A DNA stretch of 64,000 bases, from contig NZ_JAHKNI010000003.1 of NCBI RefSeq assembly GCF_018860155.1, positions 558,001 through 622,000 of the forward strand. The letters run 5' to 3'. Under the pieces are notes generated by a model that was given only the letters and a program-made list of their open reading frames with translations, was not told where the DNA came from and searched no databases. A program made the position numbers and the translations under genes. Shown here piece after piece: positions 51,576 through 60,646 of this stretch. Numbering within the stretch: position 1 is the stretch's first letter; every line of letters starts with the position of its first letter. This DNA is from Nocardia albiluteola. GTDB lineage: Bacteria > Actinomycetota > Actinomycetes > Mycobacteriales > Mycobacteriaceae.

Positions 51576-51977
51576 TCAGTGGTTGAAGAACGGGTGGTCG
51601 ACCGCGTAGAGCCATCGACCGTCGGGCTGGCGGCGTGCGACCTCCGTGGTCGTCGTGACCAGCGGCTGGTCACCGAAACCGACCACCGTGGCATTGCTCG
51701 ACATCAGCGCGATGTCCTCGATCACCGCGATCCTGCGCAGGTCGAGGGTGATCCGAGCACCGGCACCGACGTAGCCGGCCAGCTGCTCACGGATCGCGGC
51801 GCTGCCGCTGACCTCGGTCGCCGGGTTCGGCGCGAACAGTGCCCCCGCTTCGTAGAGCTCGATCAATCCGTCGAGGTCACCGGCGGCCAGACGTTCGACG
51901 AAAAGTTCCGCGAGCTGTTGCGGCGTTTCGGCGAACTTCGCGGTCGGTGCACTGTTCGCGGTGTGTTGACCTGTCAC
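51576..51977 (-). CDS. SnoaL-like (NTF2-fold) protein
   Basis: 133 residues: QLAELFVERLAAGDLDGLIE, LYEAGALFAPNPATEVSGSA, IREQLAGYVGAG, VVGFGDQPLVTTTTEVARRQ, DGRWLYAVDHPF. Typical DUF4440/SnoaL-like small enzyme. GTG at 51977 lies seven bases past AAGGAG. First gene of the operon with the HD hydrolase. Confidence 0.86.
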   Translation of the reverse strand: MTGQHTANSAPTAKFAETPQQLAELFVERLAAGDLDGLIELYEAGALFAPNPATEVSGSAAIREQLAGYVGAGARITLDLRRIAVIEDIALMSSNATVVGFGDQPLVTTTTEVARRQPDGRWLYAVDHPFFNH

Positions 51978-52038
51978 GTGAAGACTCCTTTTCTGTTCGG
52001 CACCCTCGATTCTGGTGGGATCGACCGTGTCTCGACAG

Positions 52039-52073
52039 TGGCCAGAAAGACGGATATCGCTATAATCTGGCCA
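52039..52073. promoter_or_regulatory. Candidate GlxA-type operator
   Basis: TGGCCAGA (52039-52046) and TCTGGCCA (52066-52073) are perfect 8-bp inverted half-sites 19 bp apart, with TATAAT at 52061-52066 between them, in the gap shared by the SnoaL operon and the regulator. Confidence 0.6.
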
Positions 52074-53113
52074 TGAAGATCGTGGCGGTTCTCGCGCTCG
52101 ACGAGGTGGTCGGCTTCGAGCTCGCTGTCCCCGGCCAGGTGTTCGGCGCCGCCAATCTCCTCGCCGCAGTACCCACCTACGAAGTCCGCATCGTCGCTCC
52201 CGGACGCCGGGCACGCACCGATTCCCTTTTCGGCGCAGTCGATTTGCGCACGGACTGGGACTTGGACGCGCTCACCGAGGCACACACCATCGTCGTTCCC
52301 GGCCGCGCGCCCACACACGCCGATCCGCCGCTGAGGGTGCTCGACGCGCTGCGCGCTGCGCACGCGCGCGGCGCACGCATCGCGTCGGTGTGTACCGGCG
52401 CATTCATCTTGGCCGCCGCCGGTTTGCTCGACGGCCGCCGTGCAACCACACATTGGGAACACGCCGACACCTTGGCGCAGCGATATCCCCAGGTCGATGT
52501 CGATCCCGCGGTGCTCTATGTCGAAGACGGCACGGTGTGTACATCCGCGGGCGTGGCCGCCGGACTCGACCTGTGCCTGCAGCTGGTACGCCGCGATCTC
52601 GGTGCCGCGGCCGCCACCGATACCGCACGCCACACCGTGATGCCACCGCAGCGCCAAGGCGGGCAGGCGCAGTTCATCGCCCACCCCGCCCCGGCCGACA
52701 CCGACATTCTGCTCGGCGACACGCTGCAATGGATGAACGCCAACCTGCACCGTCCCCTGACCCTCGCCGACATCGCCGACCACGCGTCACTCAGCGTGCG
52801 AAGCCTCAACCGGCACTTTCGATCCCACTGCGGGACCACCCCACTGCAGTGGCTGCTCAACGCGCGCGTGCGCTATGCCCGCGAGCTGCTGGAAACCACG
52901 GATACGACCGTCGAAATCGTCGCTCGCCATGCGGGATTCGCCAATGCCACCGCCATGCGCCCCCATTTCGTACGCCAGACCGGCGTGCCACCGCTGAGCT
53001 ATCGAGCAAGTTTTCGGGCCGCGCATCCGCCCGCTCCGACGTCAGCACCGGAACCCCCGATCACCGCGGAACCTACCTGGACTCGGCGAGCCAGCCCCCC
53101 GGGAAAGCGATGA
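52073..53113 (+). CDS. GlxA family transcriptional regulator (DJ-1/PfpI domain + AraC HTH)
   Basis: 346 residues. The N-terminal half is a DJ-1/PfpI-type amidotransferase-like domain (VGFELAVPGQVFGAANLLAA, ASVCTGAFILAAAGLLDGRR, TTHWEH). The C-terminal half has two AraC helix-turn-helices (LTLADIADHASLSVRSLNRH, then VEIVARHAGFANATAMRPHF). Such regulators sense nitrogen compounds or aldehyde-like ligands. ATG at 52073. Divergent from SnoaL-HD across a palindrome. Confidence 0.9.
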   Translation: MKIVAVLALDEVVGFELAVPGQVFGAANLLAAVPTYEVRIVAPGRRARTDSLFGAVDLRTDWDLDALTEAHTIVVPGRAPTHADPPLRVLDALRAAHARGARIASVCTGAFILAAAGLLDGRRATTHWEHADTLAQRYPQVDVDPAVLYVEDGTVCTSAGVAAGLDLCLQLVRRDLGAAAATDTARHTVMPPQRQGGQAQFIAHPAPADTDILLGDTLQWMNANLHRPLTLADIADHASLSVRSLNRHFRSHCGTTPLQWLLNARVRYARELLETTDTTVEIVARHAGFANATAMRPHFVRQTGVPPLSYRASFRAAHPPAPTSAPEPPITAEPTWTRRASPPGKR

Positions 53114-53749
53114 CATGCGTTGCGGCCCTGGGCAATCTGTCCGTTCTCGTTACTCCGAGATGACCTGGCGAGTCCACGCGTCCTGCTGGACCTGCTTGAT
53201 GAGCTCCTCGGTCGCCGGGGGCCACACGTTGCGATAGTTGCCCTTGTCCGCGCCGATGACCTCGATCATCTTGTCGATCATGTCCTGCGGATCGAATTGG
53301 CCCGCTGCGACAACGCATCCACCACGACCGAACGTCATGCAACACAACCACATTCAGCGCATACTGCACGAATTACATTCATGCGAGACACGGTCTTAGG
53401 CAGTTGACCGGCCCCGCTCCTTCAGGAATGAACCGCGGAAAAGCGCGCACCGGGATTCAGCCCGGCAGGTCGCACCCCCTCCTCACATCCCAAGGTAGTC
53501 GACCCGGTGGGCGGTTCCTCCCTGGATCGGATCTATGCGGGGCTTGGATTTGGGCTGACATAGGTCCCCTGCGATGTGGGCCGGATTGCCCTGGCCTGCG
53601 CGTATGCCGCCGGACACGCTATGTGTGGTAGCTGAATCGGTGTCCCGGTGAGGCTCCGCATTTTGGGTGTCAGTTGAGACATCTGCCAGGTTTCGAAGTC
53701 GCCTTCAGGGCGATTTTCGAAGTTCTCTTCAGTGATTGCTAGGAATGCG
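53114..53749. other. Intergenic with one possible minus-strand gene tail
   Basis: The minus strand 53353-53150 contains FDPQDMIDKMIEVIGADKGN then PPATEELIKQVQQDAWTRQV, ending ISE-stop; this looks like a genuine C-terminus, but I cannot name the family and find no start. Near 53675-53720, TTTCGAAGT is repeated directly around a small TCGCC/GGCGA hairpin. No other content is supported. Confidence 0.4.
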
Positions 53750-54058
53750 ATGACCACAGCTACTCTCCGCCCGCCCGCCATCCATCGGTCCGCCGGGACC
53801 CAACCGCGCGAGGTCGGTGTGATCGCTCGGGTGCAGGATGCGGTGCGCGCACTGCCTGCCCCGCTCCCCCCGGGGGACACCGTCCGCGCCGCCACCGTGG
53901 GCGACATGGCTTCCATCCACGTCATCGATGTGCGCACGGTCGCGGTCGTGGCCAGCCGTGACCGCCATATTCAGCCGATCGCCGCGATGATCGCTCGGCA
54001 TATGCCGGATCTCATCGTCACCGTCATCCACAGCGCGATCACCGTCTCCATCCCCTGA
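53750..54058 (+). CDS. Small hypothetical protein
   Basis: 102 residues. A Pro-rich start (MTTATLRPPAIHRSAGTQPR) leads to a compact alpha/beta part: VIARVQDAVRALPAP, IHVIDVRTVAVVASRDRHIQ, PIAAMIARHMPDLIVTVIHS. I do not recognise it. ATG at 53750 with TAGGAA before it. Followed by a strong terminator hairpin shared with the convergent membrane protein gene. Confidence 0.55.
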   Translation: MTTATLRPPAIHRSAGTQPREVGVIARVQDAVRALPAPLPPGDTVRAATVGDMASIHVIDVRTVAVVASRDRHIQPIAAMIARHMPDLIVTVIHSAITVSIP

Positions 54059-54149
54059 CCCACCCTGGCCACCAGCAGCACGGCAGATGCCTGGCCACAG
54101 ACCGGCACCGGTCCACAACGAACCACCGGGAAGCTCCGCGGCCTCGTCC

Positions 54150-54181
54150 CCGCTCGTGCTCGATCAACCGAGCACGAGCGG
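54150..54181. terminator. 13-bp perfect stem-loop between convergent small genes
   Basis: CCGCTCGTGCTCG and CGAGCACGAGCGG around ATCAAC, seven bases from the stop of the minus-strand gene and 91 from the plus-strand one. Confidence 0.7.
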
Positions 54182-54187
54182 ATCGGC

Positions 54188-54481
54188 TCAGCTGCCGATG
54201 ACGGAGTTCATGATGGTTCCGGCGCTGGTGACGGTGGCGCCGCCGATCATCGCGCCCGCCACCATCTTCGGCGACTCGAGGCTGCCGCCGTTCCACTTCT
54301 CCCAGGCGAACCGGCCGCCGCCGTAGGTGACGGCGCTGACCCCGGACAGCAGAGTGAACCAGGTGAAGTAATGGACCATCTTGAGCAGCTTGTCCGCCAC
54401 CGGCGGGGTCTCCGGGGTAGGGTTGCCGATCTGGGCAAGCACAGTCGTGTACATCTCGTGTGCGGCGAGAACCATGCTCAC
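54188..54481 (-). CDS. Small two-helix membrane protein
   Basis: 97 residues with two hydrophobic segments: VHYFTWFTLLSGVSAVTYGG and MVAGAMIGGATVTSAGTIMN, separated by RFAWEKWNGG. The layout (short N-terminus, two helices, small residues in the second) resembles pilin-like or channel subunits found in actinobacterial conjugative regions, but there are no other transfer genes here. GTG at 54481 has GAGAGG nine bases before it; an ATG follows at 54475. Confidence 0.65.
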   Translation of the reverse strand: MSMVLAAHEMYTTVLAQIGNPTPETPPVADKLLKMVHYFTWFTLLSGVSAVTYGGGRFAWEKWNGGSLESPKMVAGAMIGGATVTSAGTIMNSVIGS

Positions 54482-54955
54482 GTTCGTTGTCCTCTCGGGA
54501 TGCTGAGGTGATGTCGGCGCGATCACCGGCCCGAATGACACTCAGAACCGGCGGGAACATGCAGGTAGAACTCGTCGATCGCTGCTATTGAACCGCATTT
54601 GCCGCCCACTGCGCGGACAGACACGCCCGATCCGACGCCTTCCCTGCGCGTCGAACGGCGGGCAAATCCCTGCAGCTTGTTACGGCTTGTGCTGGCAGAC
54701 GTGCGTAACCGGGTGGGGGTGAGTTCCACACTGGCTCCATAAAGTGGAACGGGTTTCGATGGGCGGCTAGGACACGCTGTGTACAGCCGGATTGCCCCGG
54801 CGTCATTCGGGGATCAGTACTGCGATGTCTGTGGGCTGGCCCCCGCCGAGATCCTCGCGAAATCGGCCTCCGATCCGATCGGGACAAGCGACACCGGGGT
54901 CGTCGACCCGGTCGCCTGTGGCGAGGTGGTCAACCGTCCGGCCGAATTCTCGCGC

Positions 54956-55010
54956 AGGCTGTGAACGGCGGAAAACCGCTTGACAAGCGGCAATACCGTG
55001 CGTTGCATTC
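54956..55010. repeat. Composite intergenic repeat, short copy
   Basis: AGGCTGTGAACGGC, GAAAACCGCT, then CCGCTTGACAAGCGG, a small perfect hairpin, and CAATACCGTGCGTTGCATTC. It matches 15062-15110; the CGGCAATACCG core recurs at about 61410-61422. Confidence 0.6.
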
Positions 55011-55048
55011 GGGGTATCGCGAACCGGTGACTTGCCTGTCGAATCGGC

Positions 55049-55076
55049 AGGTGGCCTGCCGACGGGCAGGCCACCT
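55049..55076 (-). terminator. 12-bp perfect stem-loop terminator
   Basis: AGGTGGCCTGCC-GACG-GGCAGGCCACCT, 13 bases beyond the stop of the alpha/beta hydrolase gene. Confidence 0.75.
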
Positions 55077-55089
55077 GTGCGGTGTGCGG

Positions 55090-55773
55090 CTAGACCGCGT
55101 CGGCGGCGGTGCGGATGAGGTTTGCGACGACTTCCGGTCGGGAGACGTAGATGGCATGGCTGCCGGGAGTGTCGGCGACGGTGGCGCCGATCCGTTCCGC
55201 CATCGACAGCTGTGCGGCGGGCGGGATCATCTTGTCTTCGGTGACGTGCAGGTACCAGCTGGGCTTGCTGCGCCAGGCGGGTTCGCTGATCGCTCCGCCG
55301 AGAGCGTCCAGCCCCCAGGGGACCTGGGAGTCGGCCAGGAACGCGGCATCCTGCGCGGGGAGATCTCCGGCGAAGGAGTCATGGAACTTGGCCCGGTCCA
55401 GGAACAGGTAGTTGTCGACCGGCGGCAGGATCGGTGGCTGCGGGCCGTCCTGCGGGAAGCTGGTGATGAGGCTGTTCACCGATTCGTCCTTGTCGGGGGC
55501 GAATGCGGTGATGTAGACCAAGCCGGTCACCTTGTCGTGGGTGCCGGCCTCGGTGATGACCGCGCCGCCGTAGGAATGTCCGACCAGGACCGCGTCGCCG
55601 TCGACGCCGTCGAGGATCTGGCGGGTCGCCGCAGCGTCATCGGCCAGGGATTTGGTCGCGTTCTGGACCACGCGCACGATGAAGCCGTCGCGGGTGAGTT
55701 CGTTATAGACGTTGCGCCATCCGGCTCCGTCGACGAATCCGCCGTGGACCAGCACGATTGTCGGTTTGCTCAT
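55090..55773 (-). CDS. Alpha/beta hydrolase
   Basis: 227 residues of the small salicylate-esterase/EstC-like type: MSKPTIVLVHGGFVDGAGWR (oxyanion hole), nucleophile S67 in VLVGHSYGGAVI, GLVYITAFAPDKDES, and the late His in DTPGSHAIYVSRP. ATG at 55773 follows GAGGGAGG. It lies 121 bp after the AraC gene on the same strand and is probably its target. Confidence 0.88.
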   Translation of the reverse strand: MSKPTIVLVHGGFVDGAGWRNVYNELTRDGFIVRVVQNATKSLADDAAATRQILDGVDGDAVLVGHSYGGAVITEAGTHDKVTGLVYITAFAPDKDESVNSLITSFPQDGPQPPILPPVDNYLFLDRAKFHDSFAGDLPAQDAAFLADSQVPWGLDALGGAISEPAWRSKPSWYLHVTEDKMIPPAAQLSMAERIGATVADTPGSHAIYVSRPEVVANLIRTAADAV

Positions 55774-55894
55774 GGCAACCTCCCTCATTGGCGGGGTGGC
55801 GCGATCGCACACCCCGGAACTGCCGGTCACATCGTCGGTGACCGAGGATCGTTCTGACGCGGACGACCGTGCACTTGATGCGGACGAGAGCGCA

Positions 55895-56890
55895 TCACTG
55901 TCTCGTCGGCGGCGTGGGTACGCCCGGGGTTGAGCCGGGCTCGGAGTGGCCTCGCCGCATCTCGCCGGGGCTGATTCCGTAGGTAGCGCGGAAGGCCCGG
56001 TTGAAACCGCTGATGTCGCCGAATCCGCTGCGGTGCGCCAGCGTTGTGATGTTCAGATGGGCAAGTCGGCGATCGAGTAGTTCCTCGCGGACACGCGCCA
56101 AACGACGACGGCGGATATAGAGCGCGACCGACTCGTTCTCCGCCTGGAACAGCTTGTGCAGATAGCGGGTCGAAATGTTGGCTGCCGCAGCGATTTCGGT
56201 CGGAGTCAACGCCGAATCCTGAAGGTGCTGCTCGATGTAGGCTTTGATGCGCGTCATCAGGCTCCGCTGCGCGGCATCGGCATGCCTGACCTCGTCGGGT
56301 TCGGCGAGCAAGCACACTGCCAGATCGGTGGTGCGAGCCAGTATCTCCTCGGACTGGGACTCCGCCACATCGGCACCATGACGAATCAGGTCGAGTACGA
56401 ATCTGCCGACGACTCCGGATAGTCCGTGCTGTCCCGACAACACGCGCCCGCTGACGGTGCGGCGCTCTCTATCGCTGAGCGGCACCGCATCCGAGGGCAC
56501 CGAGAGCACCGATACCGACCACGGGCGGGTGAACGTCCAGGTGAACGGCCGTGAGTTCTCGTAGACGACGAAGTCGCCCGGCGTGAGCTCGGCGATCCGA
56601 CTGTCCTGCTCCAGTGACGCCGAACCGTCGGTGAGGACCGCGATCTGGAAGAACGCCGCATCCGACTGCTGGATGCAGCGCGGAGTCCGCCGATGTATGT
56701 GCGAGCTCGCGGTCAGCTCGGCGAACAGCAATCGCCCGCGGACCGTTCCTTCCAGCCGCGCCACCGGATCGGGGGAACGATCCCAGCCCTCCAGATTCAC
56801 CGGTGCGAAGGTGTCGCCTAACACATGATGCCAATAGTCCTCCCGCTCAGGAGGATTGACCTCATCGGTCGATGCAACAATATCGGGCAC
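55895..56890 (-). CDS. AraC family transcriptional regulator
   Basis: 331 residues. N-terminal cupin-like AraC_binding_2 region (FAPVNLEGW, FFQIAVLTDGSASLEQDSRI, TPGDFVVYENSRPFTWTF) and C-terminal double HTH (LTPTEIAAAANISTRYLHKL, then ITTLAHRSGFGDISGFNRAF and RATYGISPGEMRR). GTG start. Divergently nothing close; the hydrolase downstream is the likely target. Confidence 0.88.
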   Translation of the reverse strand: MPDIVASTDEVNPPEREDYWHHVLGDTFAPVNLEGWDRSPDPVARLEGTVRGRLLFAELTASSHIHRRTPRCIQQSDAAFFQIAVLTDGSASLEQDSRIAELTPGDFVVYENSRPFTWTFTRPWSVSVLSVPSDAVPLSDRERRTVSGRVLSGQHGLSGVVGRFVLDLIRHGADVAESQSEEILARTTDLAVCLLAEPDEVRHADAAQRSLMTRIKAYIEQHLQDSALTPTEIAAAANISTRYLHKLFQAENESVALYIRRRRLARVREELLDRRLAHLNITTLAHRSGFGDISGFNRAFRATYGISPGEMRRGHSEPGSTPGVPTPPTRQ

Positions 56891-57083
56891 AGCTCCCCAT
56901 CTTCCTCACCGCTGCGCGATGATGTCGGGTTTGGAAGTGACGAATCCATGACGCCCTCGACGGGCACTCGCCATCAACGACTCGATCCATTTCGCGCCCT
57001 GGAATCGGCATTACCACGCCATGGCTCCTCGGGGGATGCTGACACTCAGGCCGTCGAGCTCGAGTAGCCGAATCCAATACAGT

Positions 57084-57112
57084 GACCTATAGCGGAATGG
57101 GTTTCGCCTGTA
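57084..57112. repeat. GACCTAYAGCGGAATGGGTT repeat, copy 2
   Basis: GACCTATAGCGGAATGGGTT then TCGCCTGTA, matching 48989-49016 with one substitution and one extra T. It lies 30 bp beyond the 3' end of the MFS gene. Confidence 0.6.
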
Positions 57113-57141
57113 CGAATCGGCCATCGGGGCCGCCGTGCGAA

Positions 57142-58398
57142 TCAATCACTTTGCCGTCGTGTTGGTTTCGGCGGCGGCGGTGATGACGGCGGGGTTCGGT
57201 CCAAATCACCGGCAGGTCGCAGCCCAGACTGGGGGTCGCCTCGGCTACCCGACGTGCGGAGCAGGAGCATGGCGGGTACGGCCAGTAAGGCCAGCGACAG
57301 CACGGCGAGCAGACCGTAACCACCAGCCGCAAAGCCCGCGGTGGAAGCCGCTGTGGCCACGGCCGATCCGCCCCACACCCGCGATTCCACCGCGCCCTGC
57401 AACCGCATTCGATCCACCGCGGGCAGGTTGCCCGCGATCAGACTGCTCGCGCCGATGTAGGCGAGATTCCAGCCGTAGCCGAGCAGGAACAGCACGATCG
57501 CGAAGGTCATGCCACCGGAAGAGGTTACGGCCGAGACCGACGAGATCGCCAGCAGCGCAAGGCCGATGGCGATCAGGGCGCGTCCGCCGAAGCGGTCACA
57601 CAGCAGGCCCGACAGCGGCGCCAGGGCGAACATCCCGAAGGTGTGCGCGGAAATCATTGCACCGACCATCGATACGCTGTGGCTGTGCTGATGGATGGCG
57701 ACCGGGGCCGCGGTCATGATCGTCGTCATCACGATCTGCGCGGCCAGCATCGTGGTCAGCGACAGCCGCATCGGTGGTAGGCGCGGCGAGGTCCGCGGTC
57801 CCTCGACGACGCGTAGGCCGCGCGGCAGTGTGGTCGCGGCGAGCGCGGCGGTCGTCACCGCGATCGCGCTGAGCAGGAACACACCCGTGGCCCCCGAGTG
57901 GCCGATCCGCAGGGCCGTCGATACCGGCGCCAGCAGCAGCGGACCGCCCACGGCCCCAAGGGTTCCCGCCCACACCACGATCGCCAGGGCGCCGCCGGGC
58001 CGCTCCGGGCGCAGGTCGGTGGCGACGTAGCGGGACAGCTGTGCGGCCGAATTGCCCACGCCGAGTAGCACCATGCCCGCGATCAGCAGCCACACCGACG
58101 TGGCCGACGCGACCGCCAGGACGCCCCCGGCCATGCCGACGGTGTACCCGGCTACCAGTCCCGTGCGCCGTCCCCGCCGTGCCATGAGGGCGGTCAGCGC
58201 CGCGGCACCGGCCGCCGTGCCCACCACACCGGCGGCACTCGGCAACCCGGCCCAGCTCGGACCGAGCTCGTCGGCGGCGGTCAGCGTGCCCATCGTGCTG
58301 GCGCTCACCATCGCCAGGCTCATCGCCGCCGCGCCGGTGAACAGCGCGGCCAGCCATCGGCGGTTCCGCAGCATCGGTGCGGTCTCGATTACGGTCAT
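57142..58398 (-). CDS. MFS transporter
   Basis: 418 residues, about 12 hydrophobic helices with the loop motif ALMARRGRRTGLVAGYTVGM and, in the second half, GLLCDRFGGRALIAIGLALL. Basic/Pro-rich C-terminal tail. Likely a drug or metabolite exporter. ATG at 58398. Divergent from an Lrp/AsnC regulator with about 100 bp between, so probably under its control. Confidence 0.87.
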   Translation of the reverse strand: MTVIETAPMLRNRRWLAALFTGAAAMSLAMVSASTMGTLTAADELGPSWAGLPSAAGVVGTAAGAAALTALMARRGRRTGLVAGYTVGMAGGVLAVASATSVWLLIAGMVLLGVGNSAAQLSRYVATDLRPERPGGALAIVVWAGTLGAVGGPLLLAPVSTALRIGHSGATGVFLLSAIAVTTAALAATTLPRGLRVVEGPRTSPRLPPMRLSLTTMLAAQIVMTTIMTAAPVAIHQHSHSVSMVGAMISAHTFGMFALAPLSGLLCDRFGGRALIAIGLALLAISSVSAVTSSGGMTFAIVLFLLGYGWNLAYIGASSLIAGNLPAVDRMRLQGAVESRVWGGSAVATAASTAGFAAGGYGLLAVLSLALLAVPAMLLLRTSGSRGDPQSGLRPAGDLDRTPPSSPPPPKPTRRQSD

Positions 58399-58497
58399 GC
58401 GACAACGCTATTTACCTGCTGAGCTGCAAAGAATAAGCTATGCATGGAGATTCGGTCGCAACGGCTGCCGATCGAAACGCATTCGGGAGGTATCGCT

Positions 58498-58995
58498 TTG
58501 CAGTCGAACAAACCCCTCGATGACACCGATTGGCAGATCCTCGCCGAGCTCCAGGCGGACGGGCGCCTGTCCTACAACGAGCTCGCCCGGCGGGTCCACC
58601 TGTCCTCGCCCGCCGTCGCCGAACGGGTGCGGCGACTCGAGGGTGCAGGCGTGATCACCGGCTACCAGGCCCGCGTCGACCCGGCCCGCACCGGCCTACC
58701 GATCCTGGCGTTCATCCAGCTGCAGTGCGCGATGGGCCGCTGCCTGCTGAAAACCAGTGCGGCCGAGAACTATCCGGAAGTCGTCGAGGTACACAAACTC
58801 AGCGGCAGCCACTGCACCCTGCTCAAGGTCCGCGCGGCATCCCTGCACCATTTCGAGGGCCTATGCGAACGCATCGGCGAACATGGCCCGATCGAGACCC
58901 ACATCGTCCTGTCCACGCAGTACGAGGCCCGCTCGATCGTCCAGACGGCCGCCGACCGCCCCGTCACCAGCCCGGCCGGTTGGACGCGCCCGTAA
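58498..58995 (+). CDS. Lrp/AsnC family transcriptional regulator
   Basis: 165 residues: LDDTDWQILAELQADGRLSY, NELARRVHLSSPAVAERVRR, LEGAGVITGYQARVDP (HTH and hinge), then the RAM effector domain (FIQLQCAMGRCLL, VVEVHKLSGSHCTLLKVRAA). The TTG at 58498 lies seven bases past GGGAGG and gives the usual family start; an ATG at 58444 would add 18 atypical residues. Probably controls the divergent MFS gene. Confidence 0.87.
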   Translation: MQSNKPLDDTDWQILAELQADGRLSYNELARRVHLSSPAVAERVRRLEGAGVITGYQARVDPARTGLPILAFIQLQCAMGRCLLKTSAAENYPEVVEVHKLSGSHCTLLKVRAASLHHFEGLCERIGEHGPIETHIVLSTQYEARSIVQTAADRPVTSPAGWTRP

Positions 58996-59125
58996 CCGAG
59001 ATAGCATGCGCCGCAACATTGCCCGCGCCCAGCCGATTACGCGACCGCAATCGAGACGGCGAGCCGCAGCACTGTGATTCCCGAGTCTGGCGACTCGAAC
59101 ATCCTGCGCTGCACCATGCTTCCGA

Positions 59126-59161
59126 GATGGGCTACTCAGCGCGGATGGGCTACTCAGCGCG
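59126..59161. repeat. 18-bp perfect tandem duplication
   Basis: Two adjacent identical copies of GATGGGCTACTCAGCGCG. Probably a slippage or VNTR-type locus. Confidence 0.75.
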
Positions 59162-59336
59162 GCGCAACGAGGGTTCGGCGGTGTCGTGAGTAGGCACTGC
59201 TCGAGCTGCTTCGGCGGACGTCGAGACCAGACGTCGATCGGTGAGCTGTGCCCAAAGCGGCCAACGCCGAGCGTCCGATCGCGATCAGCGAGCGTTGCCC
59301 GGCAGCCGTGAGTCGTTCCACCCATTGATCTTCCGG

Positions 59337-59362
59337 GGGAATCCGTTCCCGTGTTCACAGTG
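59337..59362. repeat. 26-bp repeat with GGGAA-TCCG-TTCCC hairpin, copy 2
   Basis: Identical to 14933-14958. Confidence 0.65.
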
Positions 59363-59583
59363 TCCCCGGCGGGCGCCATCAGGCAGCGCTTCACTCCGCG
59401 CCGGCCCACCCTCACTCTGACAGGTGCACACGCGAAGGCCCGGTGCATCGAGAGTCGAGTGCGACCACGATCCCTGCGTGGTCCAGTTCTTCGCGTAACA
59501 GGGTGTTGTCGTGGTGCAGCGCGGCCGGGGCACGCTCGCGCCGTCGTCGACGCCGCGTGCCTCCTCCGCTAACCTCGGCAACC

Positions 59584-60582
59584 GTGCCGACGTCACTTCC
59601 CCCGATAGACCCGTACGCCGACGGTCTGCTCGATGTCGGCGAGGAGAACCAGGTGTACTGGTGTACCAGCGGCAACCCTGCGGGCCGACCGGCTCTGGTG
59701 GTGCACGGGGGGCCTGGCAGCGGGAGCAGTCCGGGGCCGCGGAAGTTGTTCGATCCGAATGTCTTCCGGATCGTGCAGTTCGATCAGCGCGGTTGTGGGC
59801 GGAGCATTCCGAGCGCCGCCGACCCGGGCACCGACATGGCGGTGAACACCACTGAGCACCTGATCGCGGATATGGAGCGGCTGCGTGCCCACCTCGGCAT
59901 CGACCGCTGGCTGCTGTACGGCGGGTCCTGGGGTTCGACGCTCGTCCTCGCCTATGCCGAGCGGTACCCAGAGCGGGTCACCGGGATTGTGCTGGTCGGC
60001 GTCACCACCACCCGGCGGCGCGAGATCGACTGGCTGTACCGGGGCGTCGCACGGCTGCTACCCGCCGAGTGGGAGCGGTTCCGGGCCGCGCTTCCCAGCG
60101 GCGGTGACCTGGTCGAGGGCTATCGGCAGCAGCTGGAACACCCAGACGCGGTGGTGCGCCGCAGCGCCGCGATCGAGTGGTGTCGCTGGGAGGACGCGGT
60201 GATCGCGCACGAATCCCTGGGCAGCCCAGGGCAGTACAGCGCCAAGCCGGACACCGCCATGCTCGCCTTCGTCCGAATCTGCACGCACTACTTCGCGCAC
60301 GCGGCGTGGCTCGACGAAGGCGTGCTGCTGCGCGAGGCTGGACGGCTGGCCGGGATCCCCGGCGAACTGATCCACGGCCGCCTCGATCTCAGCGCACCTC
60401 TCGAAACCGCCTGGGAACTCGCAAATGTCTGGCCCGACGCCCGCTTGCACGTCATCGACGACTCCGGCCACACCGGCAGTCCCGCTATGGGCGAGGCACT
60501 TGCCCGTGCCATCGCCCGCTTCGCGCAGCCTGATGACTGTCGGATCGGCGAGGTTCGGTCTTGTAAATCATCTGAGCCGTAG
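59584..60582 (+). CDS. pip: Proline iminopeptidase
   Basis: 332 residues, S33 peptidase family. Diagnostic strings are HGGPGSG (41-47, oxyanion hole), DQRGCGRS (67-74) and the nucleophile S115 in GGSWGSTL, with GELIHGRLDLSAP and DSGHTGSP carrying the late Asp and His. It removes N-terminal proline from peptides. GTG at 59584 begins MPTSLPPIDPYADGLLDVGE; Shine-Dalgarno is weak. Confidence 0.9.
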   Translation: MPTSLPPIDPYADGLLDVGEENQVYWCTSGNPAGRPALVVHGGPGSGSSPGPRKLFDPNVFRIVQFDQRGCGRSIPSAADPGTDMAVNTTEHLIADMERLRAHLGIDRWLLYGGSWGSTLVLAYAERYPERVTGIVLVGVTTTRRREIDWLYRGVARLLPAEWERFRAALPSGGDLVEGYRQQLEHPDAVVRRSAAIEWCRWEDAVIAHESLGSPGQYSAKPDTAMLAFVRICTHYFAHAAWLDEGVLLREAGRLAGIPGELIHGRLDLSAPLETAWELANVWPDARLHVIDDSGHTGSPAMGEALARAIARFAQPDDCRIGEVRSCKSSEP

Positions 60583-60646
60583 GGCGATGGTGGCGATGGC
60601 GAGTTCGGGGGTGATCGTTACCGAGCTGGAATGGTTCTAGTCGATA

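Larger units (their letters stand above)
54482..55089. other. Intergenic with a possible zinc-ribbon fragment and a repeat
   Basis: On the plus strand, 54779-54964 encodes 61 codons beginning MYSRIAPASFGDQYCDVCGL, which recalls the CDVCGLAPA zinc-ribbon start of actinobacterial PknG-type kinases; it goes nowhere after that. 54956-55010 is a copy of the composite intergenic repeat, and 55049-55076 is a terminator. Confidence 0.4.
58996..59583. other. Intergenic with a tandem duplication and a repeat
   Basis: There is no supported gene. An 18-bp unit GATGGGCTACTCAGCGCG is duplicated exactly at 59126-59143 and 59144-59161, and 59337-59362 is a copy of the 26-bp GGGAATCCGTTCCC repeat. Minus-strand frames between 59285 and 59600 show no domain. 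Confidence 0.55.

Noticed and set aside
59285..59675. Minus-strand frames before pip with an ELDHAGIVVALDS-like string
   Set aside because: Two phases overlap, there is no start, and the similarity to any family is too faint to support.
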